Shown one piece after another: positions 23,301 through 36,900 of a stretch of 64,000 bases of DNA (its first letter is position 1; each line of letters begins with the position of its first letter). Made by a program: the position numbers and the translations under genes. The stretch comes from Marthasterias glacialis (lineage: Eukaryota; Echinodermata; Asteroidea; Forcipulatida; Asteriidae). The DNA lies in the NCBI GenBank assembly GCA_911728455.2, contig OU452227.1, positions 20,679,431-20,743,430 of the forward strand, in the 5' to 3' direction. The notes under the pieces are model-generated. The model was not told where the DNA came from, made no database searches, and saw nothing but the letters and a program-made list of their open reading frames with translations.

Positions 23301-23832
23301 CTCGGTGGTGTAGTGGTTAAGATATCTTTTCTAGAGCGAGAGGGTCGTGGGTGCGAATCCCACCTGAGAACCATGCCTCGGTGTATAATGGTTAAGATAT
23401 CTGTTCTAGAACGGGAGGGTCGTGGGTGCGAATCCCACCTGAGAACCATGCCTTGGTGATGTAGTGGTTAAGATATCTGTTCTAGAACACGAGGGTCGTG
23501 GGTGCGAATCCCACAGGAGAACCATGCCTCGGTGGTGTAGTGGTTAGGATATCTGTCCTAGAACCCGAGGGTCGTGGGTGCGAATCCCACAGGAGAACCA
23601 TGCCTCGGTGGTGTAGTGGTTAAGGTATCTGTTCTAGAACATGAGGGTCGTGGGTGCAAATCCCACCTGAGAAGCATGCCTCGGTGATGTAGTGGTTAAG
23701 ATATCTGTTAGAGAATGCGAGGGTCGTGGGTGCGAATCCCACCTGAGGACCATGCCTGTCGATTTGTTTTTCTTCACAGGGCTGAGGAAAGCACCGGGTA
23801 TACAGTGCTTGACACACATCGGTGTATGGTAA
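23301..23832 (+). mobile_element. Tandem array of six tRNA-like SINE heads plus one SINE tail
   Basis: Units start at 23301, 23377, 23452, 23528, 23604 and 23680 (period 75-76 bp). Each has GTGTAGTGGTTAAGATATCT (A box) and GGGTGCGAATCCCAC (B box and T-arm). The T-stem GTGGG/CCCAC and an acceptor-like CCTCGG/CTGAGG pairing can be drawn, but no proper anticodon stem, so these are tRNA-related rather than functional tRNAs. The last unit alone continues into the tail CTTGACACACATCGGTGTAT. Confidence 0.85.
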
Positions 23833-26039
23833 ATCCATAATATAGAAAGTAATATTGTTGAAAACAAACATAAATACCCAGAATTTAATATCAGTATGCA
23901 CCAGAGATTACATGCTCTGAATAAATTCATAATGTTATGAACACATTTTTTATTAGTCCACTGGCAAAGAAGAAGGACAGAGAGATAGATAGGGAAGGGG
24001 GGGGGGCTTTGCATCAAAGTTTTAACCAAGGCAAATGTCTGATTCATGCATTCAGTCGACTTTGTTATAGGCCTAATCGGTTTGATATTTCAAGACTGAA
24101 AAGTAGTTTTGACTTATACAGAAAGGGACAAGAGTACCCGTGGTAGGAAAAGAACTCTTTGTATTTCATATAATATTGTGATTTTGTGTCCCTCGTTGAC
24201 ATTGGTCTGTTTTGTGTCATTGTATGGAATTCACACGTGGCATGCGTGATTTGGTGATTGATTACTATTGGGACTTTTTCGACTTAGTCTTCGGGATGTG
24301 TCGGCGATTGTAACACTGTTTCATGCAATTACACCTAGTCGCTGTCTGAATGTGCCTTTAGAGGTAAATTACCTTCTACACCACCATAGGGTTCGGACAT
24401 AATAATACATATATTTCTTACTCGTCTACGAAGGTTACAAAGCACTCTATGAAAAGTGTTACAAAATCAACCCAAGAATAAATTTAAACATGCTGGTCAT
24501 CGTTCGGGTAGGTAAAAAAGTAAATCCATGCGATCTGCTAGATTTTTTTCTTTTTTTTTAAACAGACCATAAAACAGATCTGTGAATTTGCTGTGTAACG
24601 TTTTAGTGGAAAAAAAAGACGGAAATAGTTTTTTGTTTAGAGCCTTATTTCGATTGCTGCAAACCAAAGTAATGAATGATTGTTGTGGAGGGTTTATGCT
24701 ATTTTTTTCTTTTGACTTTGACAAAATTTCTCTGGCAGATTAGGAGCCTACTGGTTTGAGCTTTTCAATCAGTTAGCTCTCGGGAACGCATAACTTTTCC
24801 AACTGATGAGGCCTACTAATCCTGTGTACACTTTGTCCGTAAACTTTGTAATAAACTAGAACGGATAAATTCGTATTCTGGCCCAAAGTACGTATTGACC
24901 CAATTTACCTGACGTCATCGCCACAATAATTCTTGCTCAATTCTGGGTGTCGATTTCACTTAGTTTGATTGGCTGGGTAGTGCGCGTTTCACACGCTCAC
25001 CACATCGTAACATGCAAAATGGCAGACCGTGGTCAAGCAGTCCGCGTGTGACGTCAGAAACACGTAAAAACAGTAGTCAAAACACGCAACAGGGACCCCT
25101 GTAAACCTGAATAGCTGAAAACGCTTTCAGCCAATCGAGCACGTAGGGCGTCGCCGGAGGGGGGGGGGGGGGGGCTGGAGGGCACGTGCCCCCCCCCCCA
25201 CAAATTACCAGTGCACCCCAGGTGCCCTCCATAATTATGTACATGTAATGTGATTTGTTAAAAAAAAATGGTACCGCCCCTCCCCCCCCCCCCGCCCACT
25301 GAAAATCAATTTCCGTCCCCCCTCCCTCCCCAAGTGAAAAAATCTTGGCTACTCCGCTGGAGGACGCTTTCAAACGCCTGTCGAAAGTACAGTGTTGTAA
25401 ACATCTTGTTAAATGCTGCGTATAACATGAGCTGAGAAGGTCAAACAGATTATATTTTTGGATCTATGACGAGGCCGTCCTCTGGTTTACCGTATTGTTT
25501 TTTTGTGGGTTTTTTTTATGATGACAACAATCTTTGTGCCGAAATATGTCACCACAGTAGGCCCGTTTCCTTGTCAAAACGTCATCATTTCTTCGGAAAT
25601 GCTGTTACAGTGTATATATGAATCTTCCCGAGACATCATATGTTAACGGGATCGTGTGAAACACAGAATATTGTTACTTTTTTCGAACGTGATTTATATT
25701 TCGAAGAAAAAATAGGTGTTTTTGTATTACATTTCACTTACTGAATTACCGTGTAAAATTTTAAAATTGATATAAATCTATGTAGTACACAGAAATTGCA
25801 GTTTCCATTTAACGTATACTTTTTGTTATGAACAAGTTCAAAATTTCGCAGTTCGTTTCTATTATGGAAGTTTCGTCACATGACATGGTGGAGTAGCGAT
25901 ATAATGTACTTATATAATTGCATTGCTCACTTAAAATTTAGATCTACATGTATACCCCGTGGGCTAACTGTTCCTTAGTCCGACTTACAGGGTTTTAAAA
26001 TGTGCCTTACGATGAGGTTAGCTCACCATAATCGATCTA

Positions 26040-26217
26040 AATAGACTTTATGCATTGACGTCATCCAGTCGCCATCTTGGAGGTGAATTCACGATAAAAC
26101 AACGGAAACTCACAGATCTGTACGCGCGGCGCACAGGTTTGGCCAATAAACAACCTCCTTTCGACCTCTAGGCTAGGGCGCCATACTCAAAATGACGTCA
26201 TGTGCGTAAGGTCTATT
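26040..26217. mobile_element. MITE, AATAGACY ends, 178 bp, with CRE- and YY1-like motifs
   Basis: AATAGACTTTATGCATTGAC and inverse ATGTGCGTAAGGTCTATT. TGACGTCAT lies near both ends, and CGCCATCTTGG sits inside the left end. Confidence 0.85.
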
Positions 26218-27370
26218 GCTTTTAGCAAAATGTGATGTCGCAATACAGTTCATATCTTGTTGGTGAGTGTGACGTATTTCCACTGTTTAAGTCACGCTCA
26301 CTTCACACAAACTGCCTCCATCGATTGCCAGAAGCCCACATGAAATGCATTAAACTTTTTAGTCGTTGATGATTTATGTATGGACAACATACTTTCTGGA
26401 CGAGCCTCTAACGTTTGTCTTGCAAAGACTCCAGGTTTTCTCAAAAATATCGGCATGTTTTCATAAGAAATCTCTTTTAAAGAATGAATTAGTGTTTCCC
26501 GGTAAAATAACAGTACGGCAGCGCTTTGGAACCGGAAGAAACGGAAACTTTGAGCGTGCAGCTAATGCGCGCGCGTGTGACGTAATGACTTACCAAGCAG
26601 GATGGTGCTCATTTCAGTTTAGCATATCAAATAATAATGTAACACGTGTACGGGCACAGTTTCCTCGCACGTGGTAGTATTTTAGACGGAAATATTTCTC
26701 AGGAGATTTAATGCTTGTATCACATTTTATGAAAGGTACAAAGGTTAAAGATCGAGGTTAACATTGGTTGACAGGATTTGTTTATCTCAGAAAATCATAC
26801 ATGATGGCGTCAGTGGCGAAAATTACATCCTGGTTCATGGGTTTTGTGAAAGTAAGCCTTGGTCCACCTCAAATATACATGTATACTGTGATCATCCTTC
26901 CATGGGTTTTGTGAAAGTGAACCGTGGTCCACCTCCTCACAGATATACTGTGATCATTATTATCCTTCCTTAACTCCATGGGTTTTGTGAAAGTGAGCCT
27001 TGATCTACCTCAAAGATATACTGTGATCATCATTTTCCCTCCTTAACTGCTTCAGGAGCACTTAACCGCAGTCCGCTAATATGGGTTAGTCAAGCAGACC
27101 ATCCACCTCAGTCCTCAAATTGTACACCGAGTGACCGAGAAGCATACTATGGTCAATTATCGACGTTGGTGTGCGTAACATGAATGTGTTACACAAACGG
27201 CTGCCACATAACTTCTGAAGTACATAATTTGTGAAGTACTGGTACATATACTTTTCAAAAGTTAAATAAGACTTAAAGCTATAAATGATGGACATAAGTA
27301 ATAAATACAGATAGGTTTGCGGTAACACCATGTGATGAAATCTCTTTTAAGTAGTGGTGGCTCTGAGAAG

Positions 27371-27415
27371 AGCCGACGTTTCGACAAGTAGGCCTATTCC
27401 CTTGTCGTCTTCTGG
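27371..27415 (-). ncRNA. Hammerhead-ribozyme-like motif (Penelope-type retroelement remnant)
   Basis: On the - strand: CAGAAGA, then a stem CGACAAG...CTTGTCG, then AAACGTCG. This follows the hammerhead order of conserved core, stem II, GAAA. The first core box has A where CTGANGA expects T, so activity is doubtful. Confidence 0.5.
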
Positions 27416-30400
27416 ATAATTTAGATAACTTTCGAAACTTACTTATTTGAAAGCATAAAGACACATAATAGCATGTAAAAGAAAGAATGACGTCACGATT
27501 TAAATATATTGCTGAATATTTTCTTTCAAAAAAGTAAAAAAAAAAAAAAAAATCTGAAGAACCATAACACAAACACTGATGAACTTGGACCATTTTTGCG
27601 CAGAATGCTGTTGATGACTTTAGGCTACTTATTTTCGTTACAATACTGAGAATCTGCATAGCAGGTTAATTTGACGTACTACCAAACGTGCAGGTTTCAA
27701 AATCGCCGCACGGGGTGTAATAGTGTTAAGTAATTATGATAAGTTAATAAAAAAAAAGAGCCCAAGATAATTATGTATTTGGATATTGTACTTTTTAGTT
27801 TCCGAACCTGCGTGAAAGATTTTACATTTTTGTTTGCTAGTTTCCACTTTGTGTCACTTGTATATTGACTTTATCTTTTGTTTTTAGAATAAAGTGCGAT
27901 GCCACGATGTGGTAAAGTCACAACTTAACCCCTTTTCAACAATCGTGGTTGTTGTTGTTGCTGTTGTTGTTGTTGTTTAAACTCAACGGTACAACATTTT
28001 ACAAGCCATCAAAGACGATGTCAACACGGCCTCCGGCGCGGCCCTGCATACCGTCTAACACTATTTTGTTTCCATAGGCGCCATAGCTCCGTGCATGATA
28101 GTCCAGTTAACTTGTAGATTTGTGTTAGGGCAAGTTTGGGATTTCACAGGGCATTACGTGACAGCTTAGACCCACCGTAATGAGCCCGATAAAATCCCAA
28201 CTCCACTAACAGATCATGACGAGCAGGTCGATCGACGGCTAGTCGATATGAGATACGAAAGATGGAAAGAGCCGGCTACTGCTGGAAACCGCTTTTAGTT
28301 ACTGAACCACAATCACTCTCAAAAATGACTCTAACTAGTAGACTTGTGGGCACAACCATGGTTAAATCTCTTTTGGGAGCATTGTTGGCCTTGGAAAGAG
28401 CCGTTTTGGTCTCCTGCTTAACGTTTGGGTTGTACCCGCAAGTTTACTGTAATATAGTCACTTTCTACTATCCACACCAAAGCTTCAAACACACTCGCAA
28501 CAGTCGGGGAAAAGAGGGGGGGCAGATATTTGTAAGAGTGGCAATTTCAGTTAAAGTTGCCTGATTGTAGCAAATTTCACGGTCTCCAGAGGCTGATTGG
28601 GGGGAAAGCAGGGGGGGGAGCTGCCCATATTTGCACCCCCCCCCCCCCCCCCCTCCTTGGCTACGCCACTGACTCGCAATAACACTGTTCGAATATTGGT
28701 AGTTCTAAAATCAGACGCTTGTCAAAACAATGCTTTGAAAACTCGCCCTAAACTATTATAGTTTGCCAATCAATCCTGAGAGATTCGCTTATAACCCAGT
28801 GATGTCATAATGACGTGATATTTAGGCAATGAGACTCACAGCATTTTATGACATGCCCTCATAGGCGTTCGGTACTGAGAGGGCAACACCCAGCCAAAAT
28901 ACGCGGACAATAATTGCCAATTAATGTCCAAGCGATTCTGAAATGAAAAGGACGTGTACACAGATGACGTTCGGGGCCATCCTGTACATCCAGCAGATTG
29001 AATCTCTCTCTCTCTCTCTCTCATAACTATTACCGTACGTCTTCTGGTTTCCTTCAAAGTCCAGGGATACCCTTGCATTATTCTTAGAAAAATCAACTTC
29101 ACGTCAAAACACACCAGTCACCTCATGGCACCATCTTTAAACAGTTTGTTATCGCCACACGCACCTATATTATCGTCTCTGACAAATTCGTCAGTCCTGT
29201 CGTTTGTTTCAGCCCTGTCGTTTGTCTTTGTTCAATTTTTTAGTGTATATTTTATTGACGTCAAATAAGAACAAAGCTTTGTAATTAAAAGACACTGTGT
29301 TTACCATCATTGTTAGCATAAGTGATGAACCGCAGTACCCGTGGGTTTATATGCTAATAAAGGGACAACTTTGCAGCCGTTTGGGAATTCGAATTAGGTT
29401 GATTCCCAATGACAGAATAACTGTTGTTTGGTAAAGCGGTTCTTACGACAAAATAGTCAATTATTTTATAAATTGCGTAGAATTCGCAACCCACCATGAT
29501 GGAAGGACCATGGTAAAACCATAAAACACATCTTAAAATTGTATATATTATGCATCCGGATTTTTTTTTCAATTGTAGGCCAAGTTAAAGTAGGGATCAG
29601 TCAAAGAAAATGGGAATGTTGTCTGTTTAAATGGTTGATTTTAAAAGAGTAATGTTTCCCGGGCGTTTGCAAGTCGTGTGTTTATGAATTATTGAACGAT
29701 CATCTGTGATGAAATGGATCATGCTGACACCATGTATTACGAGACACTTTCATTTCCGCATGGTGGTGAGCGATATCTGTACCAGGGTCTGGGATTGTGC
29801 TGGCCAGTAGGATTCCATTCAGTAGTCAACATACTAGCGCAGAACAATCCTCGACCCGAGCCAGACTGGTGTTAAGATGTGCTCCCCACGGCGAACTATA
29901 GGCGTTAATCGTGGATCGTGCAGGTAGAACCGCGTGCATGTTCCTGGTGGTCCTTAAGTCTCTCTGCAAGCAGTGCGCTGCAGCAGTGCAACCCACCTTG
30001 TTATGTCATGTTGCGATTTGTTTCAAGTTAACCCAAGATCAGGGCATTTCTAGTGACTCGCGTTACACTAACCACATTTAATATAAAAAAAAACCGACGA
30101 AGAGGCTTGTTTTTACTGTACAGTGTGCCGATTTGAAGTAATTATGACCCCAACTCTGTACTGTTGAGACCACTTTAGCCTACAATAACCATGTTAGAAA
30201 AATATTTTTGTATGATTTTTGCGACTCGACTTATGTGGGAAGTTTTGTTAGTATCGGTAACAGACAAAAATGTTGCTTAACAAATTACTGCTAAACAAAA
30301 ATAAGCAGGATACCAGTCACAGATAGTACATATGAAAATATGGTATTTTGGTTGGTAAACCTAGTCTGGTAAGCATAAGTTTGTTGTGCTTTTGTTAATT

Positions 30401-32179
30401 GTTGGCTGTTTTAAGCACAACATTTAACAAGAGCACAGGAGTTGATTGTCTTTGGTGCATGAGTCGATGGAATTGCCCATTAGTGGAAAGATGTTGATCC
30501 ACCTCATGTTGCACATATTTACGAGATAAGTGGTCCTCACCTCCAAGCAGTTGGGATTCAAATACATGTTCACATAATGCAAGCAATATTTTTTTACAAT
30601 GGTATTTGGACAGGGTTATCTCATTCGTTTGGCCTACGTTAAGCAAAATTAGAAACATCAGTGCGATTTTTCATTGAAAGTCTTCGCTACAAAAAAATTA
30701 ATAAAATAAAATAAAATAAGAAATAAGTAGCCTATACATGCACATTGACTTCTACATCGGGGTTGAATTGAGTTGGGGACTACAGGGTATAGCATTTCTC
30801 TTCATCCCAAAAAAAATCTCTCTAAAAAAAAATCTTGACAACAAAAATATAAAATGTTCATTTGAAAACAGTCTTTTTAATCACTTACCGCAACCGATAC
30901 TTTGAAAGTACACCAAATTTTTGCTGTCACAGAAATATATAGTGAGAAACGCCAGGTACGGAACTACTAAGTACCAACACCAATCACACGTGCTGGTGGG
31001 CACGCGCTGACCCTCAACTTCCTGCCAAACGTCGTACCAGGGCGTACTATTTGATCACTTTCACCTTTGTATAAGTAGCTATTATAAACATGGCGTTTCA
31101 CTTCAGAACAACGGCAAATTAATGTAACTGAAACCAATTTGAATAATCCCATGTGTTGGCGACTATGACTTTGTTCCTCAATGCAGTGACGCTTACTGGT
31201 ACTGATGGGCGACATAACATACATTTAGTGGTTAACAATATGCCCCAGTGTGATTTATATGACCGTTATCACGACACCTTTTCCCTTCTGTTTTAGCGTC
31301 CTGGCTTAGAGTGACACTCCACCTTTTTATAGAAGAATCAGTACATTATGTTGTGTAGAGGGAAAGTTGAAAGTAACATGTTGTTTTGATCATGAGTTAA
31401 TTTGTTTTTTTAATCTAGCCCATGGGACACACAGTTCTCAAGAAAACTGCTTGGTTACGACCTTACTCTCCCGCCTTTACAGTTTTACAGTGAACACGCG
31501 TATATAAGCCCGTGATAATCAGAATTAGGCTAGTCACCGCGCATTACCTTCACTCTTGAATTACCAGGTACATTTAGAAAAAAATTCCCCAGAGTTTTAT
31601 GCAAACTTAAGCATCCGATAGGCATTCTTTACAAAAGGTGTTATTATTTTAGTCATGTGCCAACCTTATTTAAAAAGTTGCTTATAAAAACAAAGTAATA
31701 AATAAGTAAAAAAAAAAAACAAGGTGTAAACAAAAGCTGCATACGCAATGCATCTAAAAAAATTAAAATAATAAACAAATCGGGTATTTACTTTAAAAAA
31801 TTAATACTAAACTTTCCAAGAAAAAAAAATTGCATCTGCGATGTTTGCGCATGCGCGCATACCACTGGATCGGGTTATCAGGGATCACTGCAGAACACAG
31901 GTCCGCCACGTTCGTTCAAACACGTGTCAAACGAAACTGAAAGTGACGTAATCCCGAAGCCATACTCATATACTGGACACAAAGGTGTTTTACCCCTCCA
32001 TTTTTTCAATGCATAAACTTTCATTGAATTGAAATAAAGACATTCTAAATGCAGAGTTTAAAGTGCAAGTTTTCCCGATGACGCGCGGTGATGCAGAGAT
32101 GCTATTAGCCCAAGAAGGCTAAAAACATTTACGTTCCATTCCTTTGTATGTTTTACCCTTTCTTTGTTAGTATTGATCA

Positions 32180-32740
32180 GGACCCAATTTCATGGAGCTG
32201 ATAAAAGGCACAATACAGGATTGGTATTTATCTAATTGTTGTGGGTTAATATCAGTCTGAAAGCTTATACTGGTTATGAAGTTCATACCAGTACCAATCT
32301 TCCATAGAAATATTTCTGTCTGAAATACTGTCAAAGTCGAGAAAATACAATTTGGAGACCCGATTTTAATTTCGATTGTAACAATGACCAAAGATCAATG
32401 CTAAAAAAATGTGCATGTTTTTTCACTATTTTCTCCCGACTCCGACTGCGGATTGAGCCCAAATTTTCACATGTTTGTTTTTTCGTATTTACTATTGAAT
32501 CACACAAAATAAGAATACTGCTCTATCAGCTTTACCAATCCTATAATATTTCACTTTTAAGCACAACATTAAGCTAAGCACTAAGGAATTTCGCTTCCCA
32601 AGAAAAAGGTTACCAGCCAAAATACTATTTCATACATACTATTTGTGACTGGTTTCCTGCTTATAAAAAATTACTGTTACTCAGCTGAAAACTGTTAAGC
32701 AACAATGTCTGCTTAAAGAAAATCTATGAAATCGGGCACA
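32180..32740 (+). repeat. Dispersed ~550-bp repeat, best copy in the window
   Basis: Contains CAGTACCAATCTTCCATAGA, TTTCTCCCGACTCCGACTGC, GATTGAGCCCAAATTTTCAC and ACCAGCCAAAATACTATTTC. Partial copies lie at 34640-34900, 46330-46740 and 62170-62480, with fragments near 36040, 36640 and 43980. Probably a non-autonomous DNA element. Its terminus GACCCAATTTCATGG resembles the MITE at 12648. Confidence 0.7.
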
Positions 32741-33398
32741 GGACCCAAATGAAATAAATGAACAACATTGAAAAAAAAACAAGAAGATGGTTTACATCAA
32801 CAGTGGTCACTTGGGTGTAATGTAGCCTATGAGAAGAAATTATATTGCGCTGTTTCAGCCTAGATAAGACGTGGGTACGGTATAATAAGGATTGTGTCTA
32901 GTGCTTACCTTATTCACCGTTTGTTCATAATAACATGGAGGTAGATATTAACAACGCAATGATTGATGATTGCTAACTAACACGCGTTTTTCAAGTCAAG
33001 CGTTCCATCGAAGCTCTGATAAAGTCCCATATGTCTAATAGGCACCATGTACCATCTCAGTTTTCGGTGCTCAACACTTTTCTGCACAGTTACAAAAACC
33101 CCACTTGCGTGGTGTAGGACTGAATGAGCTCCACAATCAGCCAACACTATTAATTTGCCAGTATTTATTTCTAGAGCAACGGATCAAGATCGTTAAGTCA
33201 CTTACACAACGAACAGGCCAATCAGTATGTAAACAGTCCACCTAGAATGTACAATGTTCATCATGTCGTGGATGGAAAATCCCCTTTATTGTTGGCCAGT
33301 TCCCAAATATCATTTTTTCCGCGAAATGTTGTGTGTCTCATACATGCCGGGAATCCCAGGATCAGTTATGGTTCTTGCTCCCGCGCGCCGTGCCAGTC

Positions 33399-33527
33399 TA
33401 GACTCGTGGACAAGTCGTTAAATGTTTGTCTATATAGGTGGTAGCGTAACGGCTCGCAAGCGAGATCAGCATAGTCGTGTGAGAGCCATTACCGCGACAA
33501 ACATTGAACGGCTTGTCCACAAGACTA
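33399..33527. mobile_element. MITE with 9-bp target-site duplication, MULE-like
   Basis: Flanked by exact GTGCCAGTC at 33390-33398 and 33528-33536. ~32-bp inverted termini: TAGACTCGTGGACAAGTCGT against the inverse of GGCTTGTCCACAAGACTA. The 9-bp duplication fits Mutator-like elements. Total 129 bp. Confidence 0.85.
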
Positions 33528-33803
33528 GTGCCAGTCCTGGTTCACTCAAACAACGTTAGGCAAATTCCGGACCAGACTTTTCTCTACCAGTGTATAAGTT
33601 CTCAATTGGCTTGTAGTTCGATTTCGTGTTTCCCACTAAAGATATCCCGTACCAATCTACGACATCCCGATGTGTTCCATGTTCCACGAAACGGGATTCA
33701 GTGCTACACAAAATGGGTTTATCATATGCAAAAATGAACATCTATCATAATGGTTGCGGTACCCGCTGCTAATATGATTCGACCTGCCTCTATGGGCTAC
33801 CGG

Positions 33804-33985
33804 GCAGTCTCGGTAGTCTAGCAGGTAAGACATCTGCTCTAGAATGGTGGGAGGTCGTGGGTTTGAATCCCACCCGAGGAAAATGCCTGTGTTTTTTTGG
33901 TTTGTTTGTTTTTTTTTGTTTTTTGTTTTTTTCACAGGACTCGGGAAGGTGCTTAACACACATCGGTGTATGGGTAAAAGTTACA
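33804..33985 (+). mobile_element. tRNA-derived SINE, most complete single-head copy
   Basis: Head CAGTCTCGGTAGTCTAGCAG and GGGTTTGAATCCCACCCGAG, T-rich spacer, then CAGGACTCGGGAAGGTGCTT and CATCGGTGTATGGGTAAA. Confidence 0.8.
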
Positions 33986-36900
33986 AATAGTCACCGGCTG
34001 ACTTCATCATACATTTCTATTTCTAACTCCAATCCCAGTATTGATATTTTTTAGACAGTCTTTTTGTATAGTTTTAAATCATCTGTCAGACGTACTTTAC
34101 AGAGGTTCCCCTCTCTCCTCTAATGAGGTTCTACTTTTTTTTACTGAGCAGTCGGGCTCACTCGTTACTCTCTTCTGTTTTATTACCTTTTGTTTGTTGC
34201 CTAAAATCGTTATCTTGCTTTTTTATATTTTATTGTTTATAACTAGAATTTGTATCCCTCCGTTTCTGGAGCTTGCGCTGTTGGATGTTGTACGATAGAA
34301 GAGGATCTGAAAAAAAAAACATCCTCGCGGTCTCACCCTATATATATATATATATATATTTTATTGACGCATCATCAAAATGGCTCCTCCGGTCACAACT
34401 TATATTCGCCACACACGCCCTGGTCAAATAGACTAAATTGAGAACAGGCATGGACCCCACCCATAAAAACATGTACACACTATTATATTTTTGACGCCTG
34501 TATGGATCTCAAGTCAACAGTCATAAAGTGTCACTGAATTGGAAAGTGCCATCATTTATCTATCATAAATAAATAGTAAATAAAACATTTCATTTTGATC
34601 TCCCAAGTCAGAAGTACGCCGTTTTAAAACAGTGATGTTGTTTGTTTTTTTCACTATTTCCTCGTGACTCCGACTACGAATTGAGCCCAAATTTTCACAA
34701 GTTTGTTTTTTCATGTGCATATTGAATCACACAAAGTATTAGAACACTGCACTATCAGCTTTACCAATTCTATATTGTACCTTTTAGCACAATATTAGGC
34801 TAAGCACAAAGGAATTTCGCTTCCCAAGAAAAAGGTTACCAGCCAAAATACTATTTCATACATACCAATTGTGACTGGTTTCCTACTAATACTGTTACAC
34901 GGTGATGAACTTGTAATTCCCCTGACGACAAACACATTCCATTAGGAGGCATTTCTCGAAAACGAGGCCACCTAATCTAATGAAATGTTCACACGTATAT
35001 TGTATGGTGTGTTTAGTGAATCTGAAAGCTGTAAATAAATGGATTATTATTATAAGCAACCATAGGATAATTCAAAATGGTTGGATCAAAAACATTCAAC
35101 AATTATTAGATTCAAAATGTACTGAAAGTGGTGTATGTAAACAGGTGATGTGTTTTCGATGGGTCTGTGAACAAAAACTCATTAACACCCATGATGATCG
35201 TGGCATTACGGAACATAGAATGCATCATTGCACTTTTTGCCCGACTGCGATTTTAGAAACAACAGTGTTTCGTTCTTTGATTATGAAAAATCATGTTTAC
35301 ATTTATTTGACAAATACGCCGATATTCACTCACCGTTTCCCACAGATGGAACTTAAAACTTCAAGGTAAACAGACGCCATAATACTTTGAAGTATACACA
35401 ATTAGTATTTGAAGGAGAAATGTAATTTCTAAAAAAAAAAAAAAAAAAAAAAAATCGACAACATTAACCCCGAAAAAAAAAAATAACACCGAAAAAAAAT
35501 ACTTGCTCTGTCAAAGAGCACGACCTCAAGAATAGTCATAACTCCCTTAATATTTTGCAGATAATTGACAAAAATAGTTTTTTTTTTTTTTTTTGTAATA
35601 TAGACGCGAAGAAATAATCAGTGCCAACAGTAGCTGGATGAAATTGGGCCTATTTTAGTGGAAACAAACCGGTCTGTGAAATTCGAAACACCCTCTTTGT
35701 TGCTTTTTATAATTGGGACCATTATCCTTATTAAATCCAGTATTAAATGACACATTTTGATGACTGTAATAAAGGTGTGCATTCGATGATCACATCGCAC
35801 AACCCAACCCGTGAAAAAAATCATCAAAATAGATGGTCATCAATGCTAAAGAGTGTGCAAAACATTGGTAAAATAAAACAAATAAATATTTACAGATCGG
35901 CACATAGCTAACATAGTACGTGGCGGGAAACTTTACTTTAAATATTTTTGCCCGAAACACAAGTTTTTTTTTGAGAAATGAAGACAACAGTTAGTTTTGA
36001 TCTATCGAGACCAAAACTTCATGTTGGTTCTTTCGAACTGTTTCTCGTGACTCCAGTGACCGATTGAACTTAAATTTTCACATCTTTTTTTCCCCCTTCA
36101 TGTACATCTAGGGTCACATTTTATGGATACTGGTCTTTGACTATAACCAATGTTGTTCATGTGCTTTAAAAAAAAAAAAGAGGAACACAGTTTATGTTTA
36201 GTCGGTGATTTTTGTGCGACGTTAATATCAGGCATGTCTGTTGCAACAGAAACAAGGAAACTGAGATGATTACGGGTGTCTTCAAATGTTATTTTCTGGA
36301 CAGTATTTTCAAATGGAAATATTCATTTGGATGATTGATATCGGTTTTAAATGTTTAATTAGTGAGCTTTCAGATTGATTATCAATTTTATTCGATGATA
36401 ACCAGTATTTTTTTTTCTTCAAAGTGTTTGCATATCATTAGTAAGATTGAACATAGCAACGCTCACAGATTTATCTCATGACTTAAACGGTGCCAAGATG
36501 GGCATGGTGGGAAAACTTTCTTTGAAACAATGTTGCCTGAAATGCTGTAACTATTTTGTTTTAGCTTGAATACTACAGTTTTCACGAGTCCCAAATCCGT
36601 TGTTTAGAAACAGTGAAAACATGTAATGGAGTTTTTCACTTTACTGCTTGTGACTCCAATGACCAATTGAGCCTAATTGTTCACGGGTTTATTATTTTTT
36701 GTGAGTTTCGTTCGAATGCATGAACTCCATTCGGAGAAACAAAGAACAAAACAGAGCTGAAAAGGACAATTTAAGACTGTCATTGTTCCGTGTTCAAATA
36801 TAAAACATTAAGAGCTCAAGTTCTGGTCAAAATCGCCCAGGGTGGTGGCATCTTTCTACCATGCCCCCCGAGCAAGGTTGAGTGAAAAATTGGTGGGAAC

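Larger units (their letters stand above)
23833..33389. other. Gene-poor intergenic DNA
   Basis: No supported gene. Contains a G/C-run element at ~25150-25365, the MITE at 26040, a (GTT)n at 27948-27978, a C-run at 28637-28655, (TC)n at 29003-29022, and a ~550-bp dispersed repeat at ~32180-32740. Short reading frames here lack any recognisable domain. Confidence 0.6.

Noticed and set aside
23301..23754. Cluster of six functional tRNA genes
   Set aside because: A and B boxes and the T-arm are present, but the anticodon stem does not pair, no consistent anticodon can be placed, and the last unit fuses to a SINE tail found elsewhere with single heads.
23301..23754. CRISPR-like direct repeats
   Set aside because: The repeats are contiguous 75-76-bp units with no unique spacers, in an animal genome, and have tRNA-like promoter boxes.
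24960..25070. Possible first exon starting ATGGCAGACCGTGG with a CCAAT box and CRE upstream
   Set aside because: The frame stops after about ten codons with no good donor. The CAAAATGGC and TGACGTCA combination also occurs inside MITEs of this window, so it may be repeat-derived.
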